A stretch of 64,000 bases of DNA from an uncultured Lachnospiraceae bacterium (GCA_910588215.1 CAJUQJ010000012.1:32269-96268); one strand, 5' to 3'. Numbered from the stretch's first letter, positions 6,818 to 16,505 are shown. Notes: generated from the letters alone by a model not told the origin. Numbers and translations: made by a program.

Positions 6818-9214
6818 ATGTCTGTATCTATCTATACAATGACCCATGTACCTTTTACTCCGCCGGAAGATCCGATCTACATCCCGCTTCAGGTCGGCCG
6901 TGCCCTTCATGACGACCTGGGATATCAGGGTGACGATACGGGCGATACTATTTCCGCACTGAATCCCTACTACAGCGAACTGACCGGCCTGTACTGGATC
7001 TGGAAAAATGTAAACGATGCAGACTATCTTGGTCTGTGCCATTATCGCCGATATTTCCTGAATGAAAACGGCACATTGATGACCAAAGCCGATTATCTGC
7101 ACATCTTTTCCCGCTATGACGTGATTCTGTCCAGGCCGCAGGCCGGCGCCTATGATTATCGTACAGTCTACAGCCGTTCCCACGATGTCCGCAATCTGGA
7201 TATGACAGGTGAGGTCATACAGGAACTGTATCCTGAGTATTTCGATACCTTCCAGCACGTGATCAGCGATACCTCCTGTTATATAGGAAACTTATTTGCT
7301 GCCCCCAAAGCGTTATTCCACGCCTACTGCAAATGGTTGTTTTCTATTTTCGCCGTGCTGGAGACGCGCATTGACGTCAGCGGTTATGACGATTACCATA
7401 AAAGAGTATTCGGTTTTCTGTCGGAGCAGTTACTGATCGTATGGATAAAATACAATCAGCTGTCTTATTATGAAGCGCCTGTCGGTCTTATCCAGGAAAA
7501 AGCCGAGACAATAAGTCTCAAAAATGAGCTGCAGTCTCTGCTGCATACAGGAAGCGTCACCGATGCCTGGCAGTATCTGTGTTCCGCGCTGGATAAACGT
7601 CCCGATCTGTCGCTTCAGCTGTCTGACTTTAACCAGGAATTGATTCTCATCGAGCATATTCTCAATGTATGCAGAATCGAAGAGGAGGAAGAACTGCCTA
7701 CTCTTCTGCAATTTTCAAAAGATCTCGGCACACTGATCCGGCATTTCCGACTTCTGCTGAGCATTGTTGAGCATATAGGGAACAACATCGCCACCGAAGA
7801 GGAGATTCGTTATCTCCTTGACTGCCGGGTCTCCTATAAAGCAATCGTCTATATGATGCAGAATTTTAAGCAGTTGTCCGGTACGCCGCAGATATGGCTG
7901 AACACTTTGGCAGGTCTGTACGCAGATGCCGAAGAATATTTGACCGCCCTGTCTTTCCTGGAAGAAGCTCTTGCCATTTGCGAGACGAACAGGAACACGC
8001 TGTCCAATATCATCACCATTCTGGAGCATATGGGACAATCGGAAATAGCTGAAGAATACCGACGACTTTATCTTGCCCTCCCTCGAAGGATCACGGTCTT
8101 CATGGGCGGGAGCATTCCCGTTCTGAACTATATGGCCAAGCAGTATGCTGCCAGTGCAGAACTACTGGGCTGTACAGTATTCCGCTATGACAAGTCCACT
8201 ATGGAAGATAGTTTTGCAAGGCTGCTCCTTTTCCGTGAAAACGGTCTGGATGCTGCCGTCGTTTTCAACAATGTCTGTTTCCAAATGATGCTTGAATGCG
8301 GCAAAAGCCTCTGGGACCTATGGGATATTCCCTGCTACAACATCATCGTAGATCATCCTATGTACTATGCCGACACTCTGGACCATGCGCCCAAAAACGG
8401 TGTTGTTGCCTGTGCAGACCGCAATCACCAACACTACATCAGTCGCTTCTATCCCACTGTGAGGAAGACTCTGTTCCTCCCCACTGCCGGACAGTGTCTG
8501 AAACCCTTTGCCGAACTAAAGCCCTTTGCCGAACGTTCTATTGATGTCCTCTTTATTGGCGCCTACAAATATGATGACAGTTATTCTTATGATTCTTTCG
8601 ATTCACAGTTGACAGAAGAACTGATCCGAAACCCGGAACGAACCTTCGAGGATACCGTTGAACACTGCCTGCGATCTGGTCAGACCAGTCTGAACGAGGA
8701 CGAATTGAAAAGCTTCCTTCAAGCACATTGCTTCGTTGACACAAATACCGGCGCACTGTTTCGTAGAGAAATTCTCAGGACGCTTGTCAATGCCGGAATA
8801 ACCGTCACTGTATATGGCGATCGCTTTGAAAAGACCGATCTGTTGAAGTACCCTAACTTTATCTACAAAGGGCGCTGCTCCACCGAAGAAGGTATCCGCC
8901 TCATGGAAGACAGTAAGATCGTATTAAATCAGTTGGCATGGTTCAAAGACGGTTCCAGCGAAAGAATCTATGAAGCCATGCTGCAGGGCGCAGTGGCGCT
9001 CACGGATGACAGCGCCTATTTAAGAGAAACCTTTATCGATGATGTCGATATCAAATTCTATTCTCTGGCATACTTAGACAGACTGCCTGCTCTCGTCCGC
9101 TCTATCCTTGACGATCCGCAGAACACAGAAATGCTGCGGACGAATGCCTATCGCAAAGCAGCTGCGCAGCACACATGGCTGCAGCGCACGGAATCCTTAC
9201 TGGCAGATTTCTAA
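6818..9214 (+). CDS. Three-module glycosyltransferase: DUF4422, helical repeats, CgeB-like
   Basis: 798 residues. Residues 1-225 are a DUF4422 domain, found in capsule and exopolysaccharide transferases (IPLQVGRAL, LGYQGDDTGDTIS, ELTGLYWIWKN, YLGLCHYRRYF). Residues 230-425 are helical, TPR-like repeats (LAGLYADAEEYLTALSFLEEAL). Residues 430-798 are a CgeB-like transferase (VLFIGAYKYDD, NFIYKGRCSTEEGIRLMEDSKIVLN, SERIYEAMLQGAVALTDD). GAGG seven bases before the ATG at 6818 sets the start. It is the only plus-strand transferase in the first 23 kb, and a strong hairpin follows its stop. Two catalytic domains suggest addition of two sugars, or transfer onto a repeat-bound protein; that is inference. 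Confidence 0.85.
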   Translation: MSVSIYTMTHVPFTPPEDPIYIPLQVGRALHDDLGYQGDDTGDTISALNPYYSELTGLYWIWKNVNDADYLGLCHYRRYFLNENGTLMTKADYLHIFSRYDVILSRPQAGAYDYRTVYSRSHDVRNLDMTGEVIQELYPEYFDTFQHVISDTSCYIGNLFAAPKALFHAYCKWLFSIFAVLETRIDVSGYDDYHKRVFGFLSEQLLIVWIKYNQLSYYEAPVGLIQEKAETISLKNELQSLLHTGSVTDAWQYLCSALDKRPDLSLQLSDFNQELILIEHILNVCRIEEEEELPTLLQFSKDLGTLIRHFRLLLSIVEHIGNNIATEEEIRYLLDCRVSYKAIVYMMQNFKQLSGTPQIWLNTLAGLYADAEEYLTALSFLEEALAICETNRNTLSNIITILEHMGQSEIAEEYRRLYLALPRRITVFMGGSIPVLNYMAKQYAASAELLGCTVFRYDKSTMEDSFARLLLFRENGLDAAVVFNNVCFQMMLECGKSLWDLWDIPCYNIIVDHPMYYADTLDHAPKNGVVACADRNHQHYISRFYPTVRKTLFLPTAGQCLKPFAELKPFAERSIDVLFIGAYKYDDSYSYDSFDSQLTEELIRNPERTFEDTVEHCLRSGQTSLNEDELKSFLQAHCFVDTNTGALFRREILRTLVNAGITVTVYGDRFEKTDLLKYPNFIYKGRCSTEEGIRLMEDSKIVLNQLAWFKDGSSERIYEAMLQGAVALTDDSAYLRETFIDDVDIKFYSLAYLDRLPALVRSILDDPQNTEMLRTNAYRKAAAQHTWLQRTESLLADF

Positions 9215-9225
9215 CATCGATACTC

Positions 9226-9262
9226 AAAAAGGCTGGCACATGGCCAGCCTTTCTATTTCTTA
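9226..9262. terminator. Rho-independent terminator, probably bidirectional
   Basis: AAAGGCTGGC-ACAT-GCCAGCCTTT forms a strong stem (9228-9252), followed on the plus strand by TCTATTTCTT and on the minus strand by TTTTTGAG. It can end both the 6818-9214 gene and the flagellin read from 10443. Confidence 0.85.
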
Positions 9263-9378
9263 TGATACCGATCATCCATGTCAGAGCAGTTTACTGCGAT
9301 GACACGCGTCGGAAATCTCAAATTGCCGATTGAGAAATCATTGCATCAGCATAATATCTCAATCTATGCTTCTCAGTA

Positions 9379-10443
9379 TTAACCAAGTAAGGACAGTGCC
9401 AACTGATTAGACTGATTAGCCTGTGACAACATGGATGTACCTGCCTGCTGCAGAATGTTGTTATTCGCATATCTAACCATCTCTGTAGCGATATCCGTGT
9501 CACGGATCTGTGCTTCTGCAGATGTGGTATTCTCTACGATGTTATCCAGGTTGCTGATGGTGTGCTCCAGTCTGTTCTGGATCGCACCGAGGTCGGAACG
9601 CTGCTGTGATACGTCTTTGATCGCATGCTTCGCAAATGCATTCAGCGCTGCGAAATCTGCTGCCGTAGGCGCGTTCGCGGTGTCAAGCGTTGTAGATGAA
9701 GAAATCTGAACTTTACCAGCCGCTGCCGTACCCGTAAGGGTTGTGTCAACAACATCAGTTTTCTCAAATGCATAGAACTTCCGCAGCATATCCAGCGTCA
9801 GATAGTTATCACCTGCGATATACTTCTTCGAATCTGTTGCTCCAGCCAGCGATAAATCACCAGTCGCAACGCCACCAGCTTCCTCGGTACTGTCAATATT
9901 AGCCACACCGAAGGTAACCTTGTCATTCACTGCCTTAGCGATCAATTCATTGGTGCTCATATTGCTGATCGTGATACCGATATGCTGACCGGATTCTGCA
10001 CCAACCTGAAGACCCTTGTTGGAGAAAGAACCATCCAGCAGGCTCTGCTCATTGAATGTGGTCGTGCTCTGTACACGGTCGATCTCGCTCATCAGCTGCT
10101 TAACCTCAGCCTGGATATAGCTGCGGTCTGCAGATGTCAAAGTACCGTTCTCACCCTTTACAGCCAGCTCATTCATTCTCTGCAGCATATCCTGTACTTC
10201 ATTCAATGCGCCTTCTGCTGTCTGTACACAGGAGATACCGTCCTGAGCGTTAGCGGATGCCTGTGTCAGTCCACGGATCTGTCTTCTCATCTTCTCGGAA
10301 ATAGACAAGCCTGCAGCATCATCTGCCGCACGATTGATCTTGTAACCGGATGACAGCTTCTCTGTGGACTTAGCCTGTGCAGCTGTTGTCAGGCCAAGCA
10401 TTCTGTTAGAGTTCATTGCCGTAATGTTGTGCTGTACTACCAT
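9379..10443 (-). CDS. fliC: Flagellin 1
   Basis: 354-residue flagellin, the filament subunit. The N-terminal D0/D1 region starts MVVQHNITAMNSNRMLG and contains LSSGYKINRAADDAAGLSIS; the C-terminal D1/D0 region ends LSQANQSNQLALSLLG. The LQRMNELAVKGENG stretch corresponds to the segment that TLR5 recognises in other flagellins. It differs from the other three mainly at about residues 165-255, and also carries small changes in the conserved part (TTAAQ, ISNMSTNELIAKA), so it is the most divergent copy. The centre is rich in Thr and Ser, possible O-glycan sites. AAGGAGGAATATATT precedes the ATG. Confidence 0.97.
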   Translation of the reverse strand: MVVQHNITAMNSNRMLGLTTAAQAKSTEKLSSGYKINRAADDAAGLSISEKMRRQIRGLTQASANAQDGISCVQTAEGALNEVQDMLQRMNELAVKGENGTLTSADRSYIQAEVKQLMSEIDRVQSTTTFNEQSLLDGSFSNKGLQVGAESGQHIGITISNMSTNELIAKAVNDKVTFGVANIDSTEEAGGVATGDLSLAGATDSKKYIAGDNYLTLDMLRKFYAFEKTDVVDTTLTGTAAAGKVQISSSTTLDTANAPTAADFAALNAFAKHAIKDVSQQRSDLGAIQNRLEHTISNLDNIVENTTSAEAQIRDTDIATEMVRYANNNILQQAGTSMLSQANQSNQLALSLLG

Positions 10444-10572
10444 AATATATTCCTCCTTGAATGATAGGTGGCTTCCCTGCCACTTATTAGCTTCGCTGCA
10501 ATGAGTCTTCCGGATCGTACGCTTCCATCTTCCCCATCACACCGCCTTAAGTAAATTTATTACTTATAGTAT
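10444..10572 (-). promoter_or_regulatory. Flagellin 1 leader RNA with CsrA-type sites
   Basis: A hairpin GTGGC-AGGGAA-GCCAC (10468-10483), with GGGA in the loop, stands just upstream of the Shine-Dalgarno AAGGAGGA (10451-10458). Two GGA sites, one in a loop and one in the ribosome site, are the layout of CsrA control of flagellin in Bacillus. Further upstream GCGTACGA (10515-10522) is kept in all four flagellin leaders, although the stem around it is weaker here than in the others. Confidence 0.75.
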
Positions 10573-10599
10573 ATATCGGCCTCTTCTGCTTTTACTTTA
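10573..10599 (-). promoter_or_regulatory. Sigma-28 promoter of flagellin 1
   Basis: On the minus strand TAAA (10596-10599), a 15-base spacer and GCCGATAT (10573-10580) match the sigma-28/SigD consensus exactly. It lies 130 bases upstream of the flagellin start. Confidence 0.9.
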
Positions 10600-10626
10600 G
10601 CCTATATATTTCCAAAATAGGATCGA

Positions 10627-11811
10627 TCACTCCTGAATTTCTTCACCACCTGCCCAGGCAAGCAGTTTCTTAATCTTCTTCGTGTAGGTATAGTACTGCA
10701 TTACCTTCGCATGTCCGTTCCGTGCGATCGTTTCCCGTTCTCTGTCATGCTGCAGGTAATAATCCACTTTGTCCAGCAGTTCCTCCGGCGTCCTGAACAT
10801 AACGATCTCTTTGTCTTCCTCAAACAAATCTGCAGTCTCGGCGCAATAATTTGTCAAGGCGAAACCGCCGGCTCCCAGAATATCCATAATACGCTGAGGG
10901 GTTCCCCCTTCTATCCCTTTCAGGGAAATATTCAAATTGATCTTACTGGTCTGGAACACATGATGCAGATCCTGCTCCGAGCAGATCGGGGGCATGATCT
11001 TAACATTGTCCAGTCTATGCTCTGCCGTTTTACTCGTAGTATACAATGTTACAGAATATTTCTCCGCCAGCAGATTCAGGACACAGATCCTCTCAATATT
11101 CGCAATTTTACGCGTTACATATCCGTTCTCAAAATAGACCGAGTCCGGGATATCGAAGAAATTCACCATCTGAAATCCCGGTGTCACTGCACGGATATAC
11201 GCTACCAGTTCATTACTTACAGTCCCACTGATGCGGTTGACGCCGTCCCAGCGAAATGCCGCATTTTCAAACAGTCCGACAAAATAATCCTGTAAGTTTT
11301 GTGGAAGATTGTTGCAAAACTCATCATAGAAATTATTATCATATAGGCTTGCCACAAAACAGATCTCTTCCCGGTATTCACGAAACGCTCCTGCCTGACG
11401 ATCCCATTCCCGTATCTGGTCGTCATCCACAGCCAACGGCTGATACAGAACATGAGGAATCTTCGCATCGACAAAAGACTGTGCCTCGATCCGATCAAAC
11501 ACAGAATACCAACAATGATCCATCCTTCCATACGCCGTGAAAACCTTATGGTACGGGGCATCCCAGATAAGCGCTATATAGTTTATTCCGGCCTTCTGTA
11601 CCACAGCCGCCAGCGTATCGATCAAATGAATAGACATGAGATGTGTGATTCCGTTCTGCCTGCTGTAGGTCGCCAGTTTATCGGCTTCCAGCTCATTCGT
11701 AAAAGTATCCAATATTCTTACCGGATATACCTCATGCTCTATCTTTAACCTGCGGAGGGCATTGATGATACCCTCTATCTTACTGCTCCCATGCACATAC
11801 AATATTTTCAT
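10627..11811 (-). CDS. CgeB-like glycosyltransferase, subtype B
   Basis: 394 residues, starting MKILYVHGSSKIEGIINAL and ending in the Glyco_trans_1_2 domain (TSKINLNISLKGIEGGTPQ, MDILGAGGFALTNYCAET, REREtIARNGH-type tail). It is a paralogue of the genes at 5542, 11808 and 15288. Its ATG overlaps the stop of the 11808 gene by four bases (ATGA), so the two transferases are co-translated and probably act in the same glycan pathway. The region where donor specificity would be expected (residues 200-260) is the most divergent from the paralogues. The flagellin 1 promoter begins 28 bases beyond its stop. No terminator is seen between. Confidence 0.85.
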   Translation of the reverse strand: MKILYVHGSSKIEGIINALRRLKIEHEVYPVRILDTFTNELEADKLATYSRQNGITHLMSIHLIDTLAAVVQKAGINYIALIWDAPYHKVFTAYGRMDHCWYSVFDRIEAQSFVDAKIPHVLYQPLAVDDDQIREWDRQAGAFREYREEICFVASLYDNNFYDEFCNNLPQNLQDYFVGLFENAAFRWDGVNRISGTVSNELVAYIRAVTPGFQMVNFFDIPDSVYFENGYVTRKIANIERICVLNLLAEKYSVTLYTTSKTAEHRLDNVKIMPPICSEQDLHHVFQTSKINLNISLKGIEGGTPQRIMDILGAGGFALTNYCAETADLFEEDKEIVMFRTPEELLDKVDYYLQHDRERETIARNGHAKVMQYYTYTKKIKKLLAWAGGEEIQE

Positions 11812-12989
11812 GAATCACCTTCCACCCAGGACAATAACTTCTCCAGTTTCTTTTCATAAGTATAACAATCCAGCACTTTATCATGTCCTGCCCGGGCGAT
11901 CTGCTCCCGCTCTTTGTCATGCTGTAAATAATACTCTACTTTCTCAAGCAGTTCCTCCGGGGTTTTAAACATCACGATCTCTTTATTCTCTTCAAAAAGT
12001 TCTGCAGTCTCCTCACAATAATTTGTCATGACAAAACCGCCCGCTCCCATGACATCCATCACTCTCTGCGGCGTACCGCCTTCAATCCCTTTCAGAGACA
12101 GGTTCAGATTGATCTTACTGCCGGCATAGACCACTGCCGCATCCTTTCCCGGCTTTACCGGCAGCCTGACTTCCACATTACCCAACTGCCCTTCTTCAAC
12201 CTTGCTCACGGTATGTAGTACCACATGGTAAGTCTCCGCCAATGTACTTAATACTGCCACTCTCTCAATATTCGCGATCTTTCTTACCAGATAACTGATT
12301 TCAAACAAGGAAGTATCATCTATATCAAGCCTGTTGTCCACATGGAACTCCGGATTGATCATTTCCATATAGCGCAAAATATCCCTGCCTGTCTTACCAT
12401 AAACTCTGTTGACCCCGTCCCAGCGAAATGCCGCCTCCTCAAAAATACTGTTAAAATAATCTACAATAACAGACGGCATATTCTTTACGCGCTCGTCAAA
12501 CAAATTGTCCTCATATAAGCTGCCTACAAAGCAAATATCATTAATGTATGTTCCTGCCAGCACCTTCCTGGCATTCCTGCTCCATGCGAGCACATCACTT
12601 TTATTGACAGCCAGCGGCTGATACAGTGTATGTGGTATTCCGGCACTCCGAAACCTTTCCTGATCCAATCTGTCAAACACCGAGAAATAAGAACTGGTCA
12701 ATCTGCCGAATGGAGAAAAAATCTTGATATAAGGTGCGTCCCAGATCACAGAAACATATTTGATCTCGGCCTTATAGGCAGCCAGGGCAAGATTATAGAT
12801 CAGATGAATAGACATTAAATGTGTAATCCTGTGCCTTTTGACGTAGGCAACGACCGCTTCTGTCTCCTCATCATTCAGAATAGAATTCTCTTGCACTTTA
12901 GGGTATTCTTCTACTTTATACCCCATTTTCCGTAATGTTATCGGTATATCCTTCGTCTCAGCCATTCCATATACATATAAGATCCTCAT
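11808..12989 (-). CDS. CgeB-like glycosyltransferase, subtype B
   Basis: 393 residues, starting MRILYVYGMAETKDIPITL. It carries the subtype B marks WDAPY, WDGVNRVYGKTG, NIERV, YAGSKINLNLSLKGIEGG and MDVMGAGGFVMTNYCEET. ATG 12989 is preferred because MRILYVYG aligns with the other starts; an ATG at 13004 is also in frame and has AGGAA upstream. It lies 35 bases beyond the GT2 gene and overlaps the 10627 gene, giving a three-gene transferase unit (13843 to 10627). Expected location is cytoplasmic, acting on flagellin before export; this is inference from the locus. Confidence 0.85.
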   Translation of the reverse strand: MRILYVYGMAETKDIPITLRKMGYKVEEYPKVQENSILNDEETEAVVAYVKRHRITHLMSIHLIYNLALAAYKAEIKYVSVIWDAPYIKIFSPFGRLTSSYFSVFDRLDQERFRSAGIPHTLYQPLAVNKSDVLAWSRNARKVLAGTYINDICFVGSLYEDNLFDERVKNMPSVIVDYFNSIFEEAAFRWDGVNRVYGKTGRDILRYMEMINPEFHVDNRLDIDDTSLFEISYLVRKIANIERVAVLSTLAETYHVVLHTVSKVEEGQLGNVEVRLPVKPGKDAAVVYAGSKINLNLSLKGIEGGTPQRVMDVMGAGGFVMTNYCEETAELFEENKEIVMFKTPEELLEKVEYYLQHDKEREQIARAGHDKVLDCYTYEKKLEKLLSWVEGDS

Positions 12990-13024
12990 TGGCACTGTCC
13001 CCATTTCTAACTTATTCCTGATTC

Positions 13025-13843
13025 TTATAATTCAATCTCCCGACTAAGCAGCTCACTGATCTCATCGAATATGCCTGTCTCCCCGGCTACATCCAGAATT
13101 TCATTCTGCACATCATTTATGATGCCTGCCTCCGTCATCTCCCGTCGATACAGGGAGACCAGATAGCATCTTACGATCAAATACCACGTCGTATTCGTCG
13201 AAACACTGCCTGACGACTTATGGACTTCGACCAGTACCTGATCAACAAATCCAATCTTCCATTTCCCCGCTATGCGCAGGATCCATTCCCAATCTTCCAG
13301 GCACTGTATCGTTTCTTTAAATCCTCCTACCTGATCCAGACAGTCTCTGCGAACGATCACTGCCGGGGTTCCGATCACATTCTGCCGTAATAAAAACCGA
13401 AACATTTCTCCTTCCAACAATTCTCTCGAAAAATGCTGCGCAGGGCACGCAAATCTTTCTTTCCCATCCCTCGTCAAGCCGCCCATCCGGCAATATACCA
13501 TTCCGATATCTTCTGAACAATTCCGAAACAATCTCATCTGCAGTTCCAATTTATCCGGCAGCCATTCATCATCGCTGTCCAGAAAAGCAATGTAGTCATA
13601 TCTGGCTTCTCGAATTCCTATATTCCTGGCATGTGCAACGCCCTGGTTTTCCTTCAAAGCTATATACCGAATCCTCGCATCCTGAATGCCGGCTATCACT
13701 GATTCGGTCTCATCGGTAGAACCATCATCCACAACAACTACTTCATAGGAGTCGTATGTCTGCCGTAAGACACTGTCGATCGCCCTCTTTATCACATTTG
13801 CCCGATTATAGGTAGGAATGATAATACTGACCATTGTTTCCAT
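13025..13843 (-). CDS. Family-2 glycosyltransferase
   Basis: 272 residues. A complete GT-A fold pattern is visible: VSIIIPTYNRANVIKRAIDSV, VVVVDDGSTDET, NQGVAHARNIGI, FLDSDDEWLP (the DxD motif) and CLEDWEWILRIA, the ED...W catalytic-base region. Unlike the fragment at 5212, it keeps every motif. GGAAAGG stands eight bases before ATG 13843 (METMVSIII); starts up to 13921 are in frame but add a non-conserved tail. It is first of three transferases read in the same direction and is followed by two CgeB-like genes. Sugar and acceptor cannot be told from sequence. Confidence 0.88.
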   Translation of the reverse strand: METMVSIIIPTYNRANVIKRAIDSVLRQTYDSYEVVVVDDGSTDETESVIAGIQDARIRYIALKENQGVAHARNIGIREARYDYIAFLDSDDEWLPDKLELQMRLFRNCSEDIGMVYCRMGGLTRDGKERFACPAQHFSRELLEGEMFRFLLRQNVIGTPAVIVRRDCLDQVGGFKETIQCLEDWEWILRIAGKWKIGFVDQVLVEVHKSSGSVSTNTTWYLIVRCYLVSLYRREMTEAGIINDVQNEILDVAGETGIFDEISELLSREIEL

Positions 13844-13978
13844 TACATTTTCCTTTCCGCTCTGCTGCACAGCCTTACTTTTATCCGGCAGAACAAAACT
13901 GTATGAGTTCATTCGATACAAAGCAATTCCCTATATCATGAAAAAGAATTCTGCCTGCAGAAGTTTCTTATATCATAA

Positions 13979-14008
13979 AATATGGGTTGGCGTATGCCAA
14001 CCCATATT
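13979..14008 (-). terminator. Terminator of flagellin 2
   Basis: AATATGGGTTGGC-GTAT-GCCAACCCATATT is a 13-base perfect stem 35 bases beyond the flagellin 2 stop. TTATGAT follows on the minus strand. Confidence 0.8.
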
Positions 14009-14042
14009 GAGTACTTTCACAATAATACCAAATCTACCAGTA

Positions 14043-15071
14043 TTAGCCAAGTAAGGACAGTGCCAACTGGTTAGACTGATTAGCCTGTGACAGCATAGAT
14101 GTACCTGCCTGCTGCAGAATATTGTTATTCGCATATCTAACCATCTCGGTTGCGATATCTGTATCGCGAATCTGAGCTTCTGCGGAAGTGGTATTCTCTA
14201 CAATGTTATCCAGGTTGCTGATCGTGTGCTCCAGTCTGTTCTGGATTGCACCGAGATCGGAACGCTGCTGAGATACATCCTTGATCGCGCTCTTCGCAAA
14301 TGCATTCAATGCTGCGAAGTCAGCTGCTGTAGGAGCGTCAGACTTACTGATACCAGCTGTTGCTGCAACAACATTACCGGTTGCTTTAGCCTGAACATCT
14401 GTATCAACTACTTTGGCGCTGTCAAATGTATAGAACTTCGCTAACATATCAGATTTCAGTGTGTTTGTATCTCCATCAGCATACTTCCCACCACCAATAT
14501 TTGCATCCGTACTATTAGCGTCCACATTAGCTGTTCCAAATGTTGTACCCTTAGCAAGTGCATTTGCAATCAGTTCGTTGGTATTCATATTCTTGATCGT
14601 GATACCGATATGCTGACCGGATTCTGCGCCAACCTGAAGACCCTTATTGGAGAAAGAACCATCCAGAAGACTCTGCTCATTGAATGTGGTCGTGCTCTGT
14701 ACACGGTCGATCTCGCTCATCAGCTGCTTAACCTCAGCCTGGATATAGCTGCGGTCTGCAGATGTCAGGGTACCGTTCTCTCCCTTAACAGCCAGCTCGT
14801 TCATTCTCTGAAGCATATCCTGTACTTCATTCAATGCACCTTCTGCTGTCTGTACGCAGGAGATACCGTCCTGAGCGTTTGCAGATGCCTGTGTAAGTCC
14901 TCTAATCTGTCTTCTCATCTTCTCGGAAATGGACAAGCCTGCTGCATCATCTGCTGCACGGTTGATCTTGTAACCGGATGATAACTTCTCTGTAGACTTA
15001 GCCTGTGCCTTTGTTGTAAGGCCCAGCATTCTGTTAGAGTTCATTGCTGTAATGTTGTGTTGTACTACCAT
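14043..15071 (-). CDS. fliC: Flagellin 2
   Basis: 342-residue flagellin, with residues 1-170 and the last 95 nearly identical to flagellins 3 and 4. The variable centre is the shortest of the four (TANVDANSTDANIGGGKYAD region) and rich in Asp, Asn, Thr and Ala. The conserved part has the family's LSSGYKINRAADDAAGLSI and the TLR5-type LQRMNELAV segment, and a cysteine at DGISCVQTAEG, unusual for a filament protein but present in all four copies. Preceded by AAGGAGGAATATACT; own promoter and own terminator, so it can be expressed alone. Confidence 0.97.
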   Translation of the reverse strand: MVVQHNITAMNSNRMLGLTTKAQAKSTEKLSSGYKINRAADDAAGLSISEKMRRQIRGLTQASANAQDGISCVQTAEGALNEVQDMLQRMNELAVKGENGTLTSADRSYIQAEVKQLMSEIDRVQSTTTFNEQSLLDGSFSNKGLQVGAESGQHIGITIKNMNTNELIANALAKGTTFGTANVDANSTDANIGGGKYADGDTNTLKSDMLAKFYTFDSAKVVDTDVQAKATGNVVAATAGISKSDAPTAADFAALNAFAKSAIKDVSQQRSDLGAIQNRLEHTISNLDNIVENTTSAEAQIRDTDIATEMVRYANNNILQQAGTSMLSQANQSNQLALSLLG

Positions 15072-15234
15072 AGTATATTCCTCCTTGAATTTGATGTGGC
15101 TTCCCTGCCACTTATTCTCTTATCTGTAATGAAATCCTGGCTCGTACGCAGCCCTGGTCTCATTACAGTTCTATCAGTAAAATTGCAACTGTACTGTGAT
15201 GATCTCAGAAGACAGTCCCCTTTACTTATTATAT
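15072..15234 (-). promoter_or_regulatory. Flagellin 2 leader RNA with CsrA-type sites
   Basis: GTGGC-AGGGAA-GCCAC at 15096-15111, then AAGGAGGA over the start. Upstream, 15124-15168 folds as CTGTAATGA...TCATTACAG with an inner CCAGG/CCAGG region and the conserved GCGTACGAGCC loop. The outer stem is kept, with changed bases, in flagellin 3 and 4 leaders. Confidence 0.78.
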
Positions 15235-15261
15235 ATATCGGATTGCACGCCGTTAAGTTTA
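15235..15261 (-). promoter_or_regulatory. Sigma-28 promoter of flagellin 2
   Basis: TAAA (15258-15261), 15-base spacer, TCCGATAT (15235-15242) on the minus strand; one base from the sigma-28 consensus. Confidence 0.88.
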
Positions 15262-15287
15262 GAGATCTGATTCAAGATTTTTGAAAT

Positions 15288-16484
15288 TCATCCAATCGTT
15301 CCTGCCATCCAGTCAAGTAGTTCCCTCATCTTCTTCTCATATGTATAACATCGCATCACTTTCTTCTGCCCGGCTTCCGCAATCTGACGTCTCTCTCTGT
15401 CATGTGTCAGATAATAGTCTACTTTCTCCATCAGTTCTTCCGGATTCCTGAACATCACGATCTCCCGATCCTCTTCAAACAACTCTGCCGTTTCCGCACA
15501 GTATGAAGTCAGCACGAATCCACCGGCCGCCATAATATCCATGATTCGCAGCGGAGTTCCTCCCTCTATCCCTTTTAATGTAATATTGAGATTTATCTTA
15601 CTTCCCGCATAGACCAAAGCCGTTGCTTTACCATAAAGAACCGCCGGGCCCAGTTCTACATTCAACAGCTTTGTCCTGGCTGCTTCACTGGTTGTATACA
15701 GTTTGACCGAATACTTCTCTGCCAGAAGATTTAATACCGCGATCCTTTCTATATTAGCGAGCTTTCTGATCAAATAGTATATCTCAAATACCCTGACATC
15801 CTCAATGTCCTGTTTATTCGGCACGCAAAACTCCGGATTTACCAACTTAATATACTGCAAGATCTCTGCACCGGTCTTGCCATATACCCGGTTGATGCCG
15901 TCCCACTGAAAGGCAGCTTCCTCAAAAATACTGTTGAAATACGGCTCCAGAACTGCCGGGATCAATTCTTGGTTCTTATCATATAAATTTTCATCATATA
16001 AGCTGCCCACCATGGTTATATCATGAATATAATTCCCCTTCAATGTTTTCTGTATCTCTCTATTCCATTCCGTTACTTCCTTCGCATTTACCGAAAGAGG
16101 CTGATAAAGTACATGCTGTATTCCGGCTGCAAGCAGCCTGTCTCTGTCCAATCTGTCAAATGTAGACACCCAGACATTCCCCATTCTTCCCAAAGGATTG
16201 TAAATCTCCGTATAGGGAGCATCCCATAGGACAGAAATATACGGAATCCCTATCTGCCATGCCGCCAGTTCCGCACACATGATAAAATGAATCGACACCA
16301 GCAATTCTACTTCATGGGCACAGATATAGTCTTTCAATTCCTGCACGACCGTCTCATGCAGTACAGTTACGATCATTGGCTCTTCAGAATAGGTCTGCAC
16401 ATCGTGCCCCATATCTCTCAATGCCTGTACAATATCTACTCCCGCTTTTTCCGTTTGAAACCCATCAATATACAAAATCTTCAT
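15288..16484 (-). CDS. CgeB-like glycosyltransferase, subtype B
   Basis: 398 residues, starting MKILYIDGFQTEKAGVDIV. It has the same markers as its paralogues: WDAPY, WDGINRVYGKTG, LANIERIAVLNLLAEKY, YAGSKINLNITLKGIEGG, MDIMAAGGFVLTSYCAET. ATG 16484 is chosen because it aligns with the other members and has GTGGA upstream; the in-frame ATG at 16505 lies against the flagellin 3 terminator. It stands alone between flagellin 2 and flagellin 3, reading toward the flagellin 2 promoter. The one-to-one alternation of transferases and flagellins suggests dedicated partners, which is inference. Confidence 0.85.
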   Translation of the reverse strand: MKILYIDGFQTEKAGVDIVQALRDMGHDVQTYSEEPMIVTVLHETVVQELKDYICAHEVELLVSIHFIMCAELAAWQIGIPYISVLWDAPYTEIYNPLGRMGNVWVSTFDRLDRDRLLAAGIQHVLYQPLSVNAKEVTEWNREIQKTLKGNYIHDITMVGSLYDENLYDKNQELIPAVLEPYFNSIFEEAAFQWDGINRVYGKTGAEILQYIKLVNPEFCVPNKQDIEDVRVFEIYYLIRKLANIERIAVLNLLAEKYSVKLYTTSEAARTKLLNVELGPAVLYGKATALVYAGSKINLNITLKGIEGGTPLRIMDIMAAGGFVLTSYCAETAELFEEDREIVMFRNPEELMEKVDYYLTHDRERRQIAEAGQKKVMRCYTYEKKMRELLDWMAGTIG

Positions 16485-16505
16485 AATATCCACTGTCCTA
16501 CTCAT

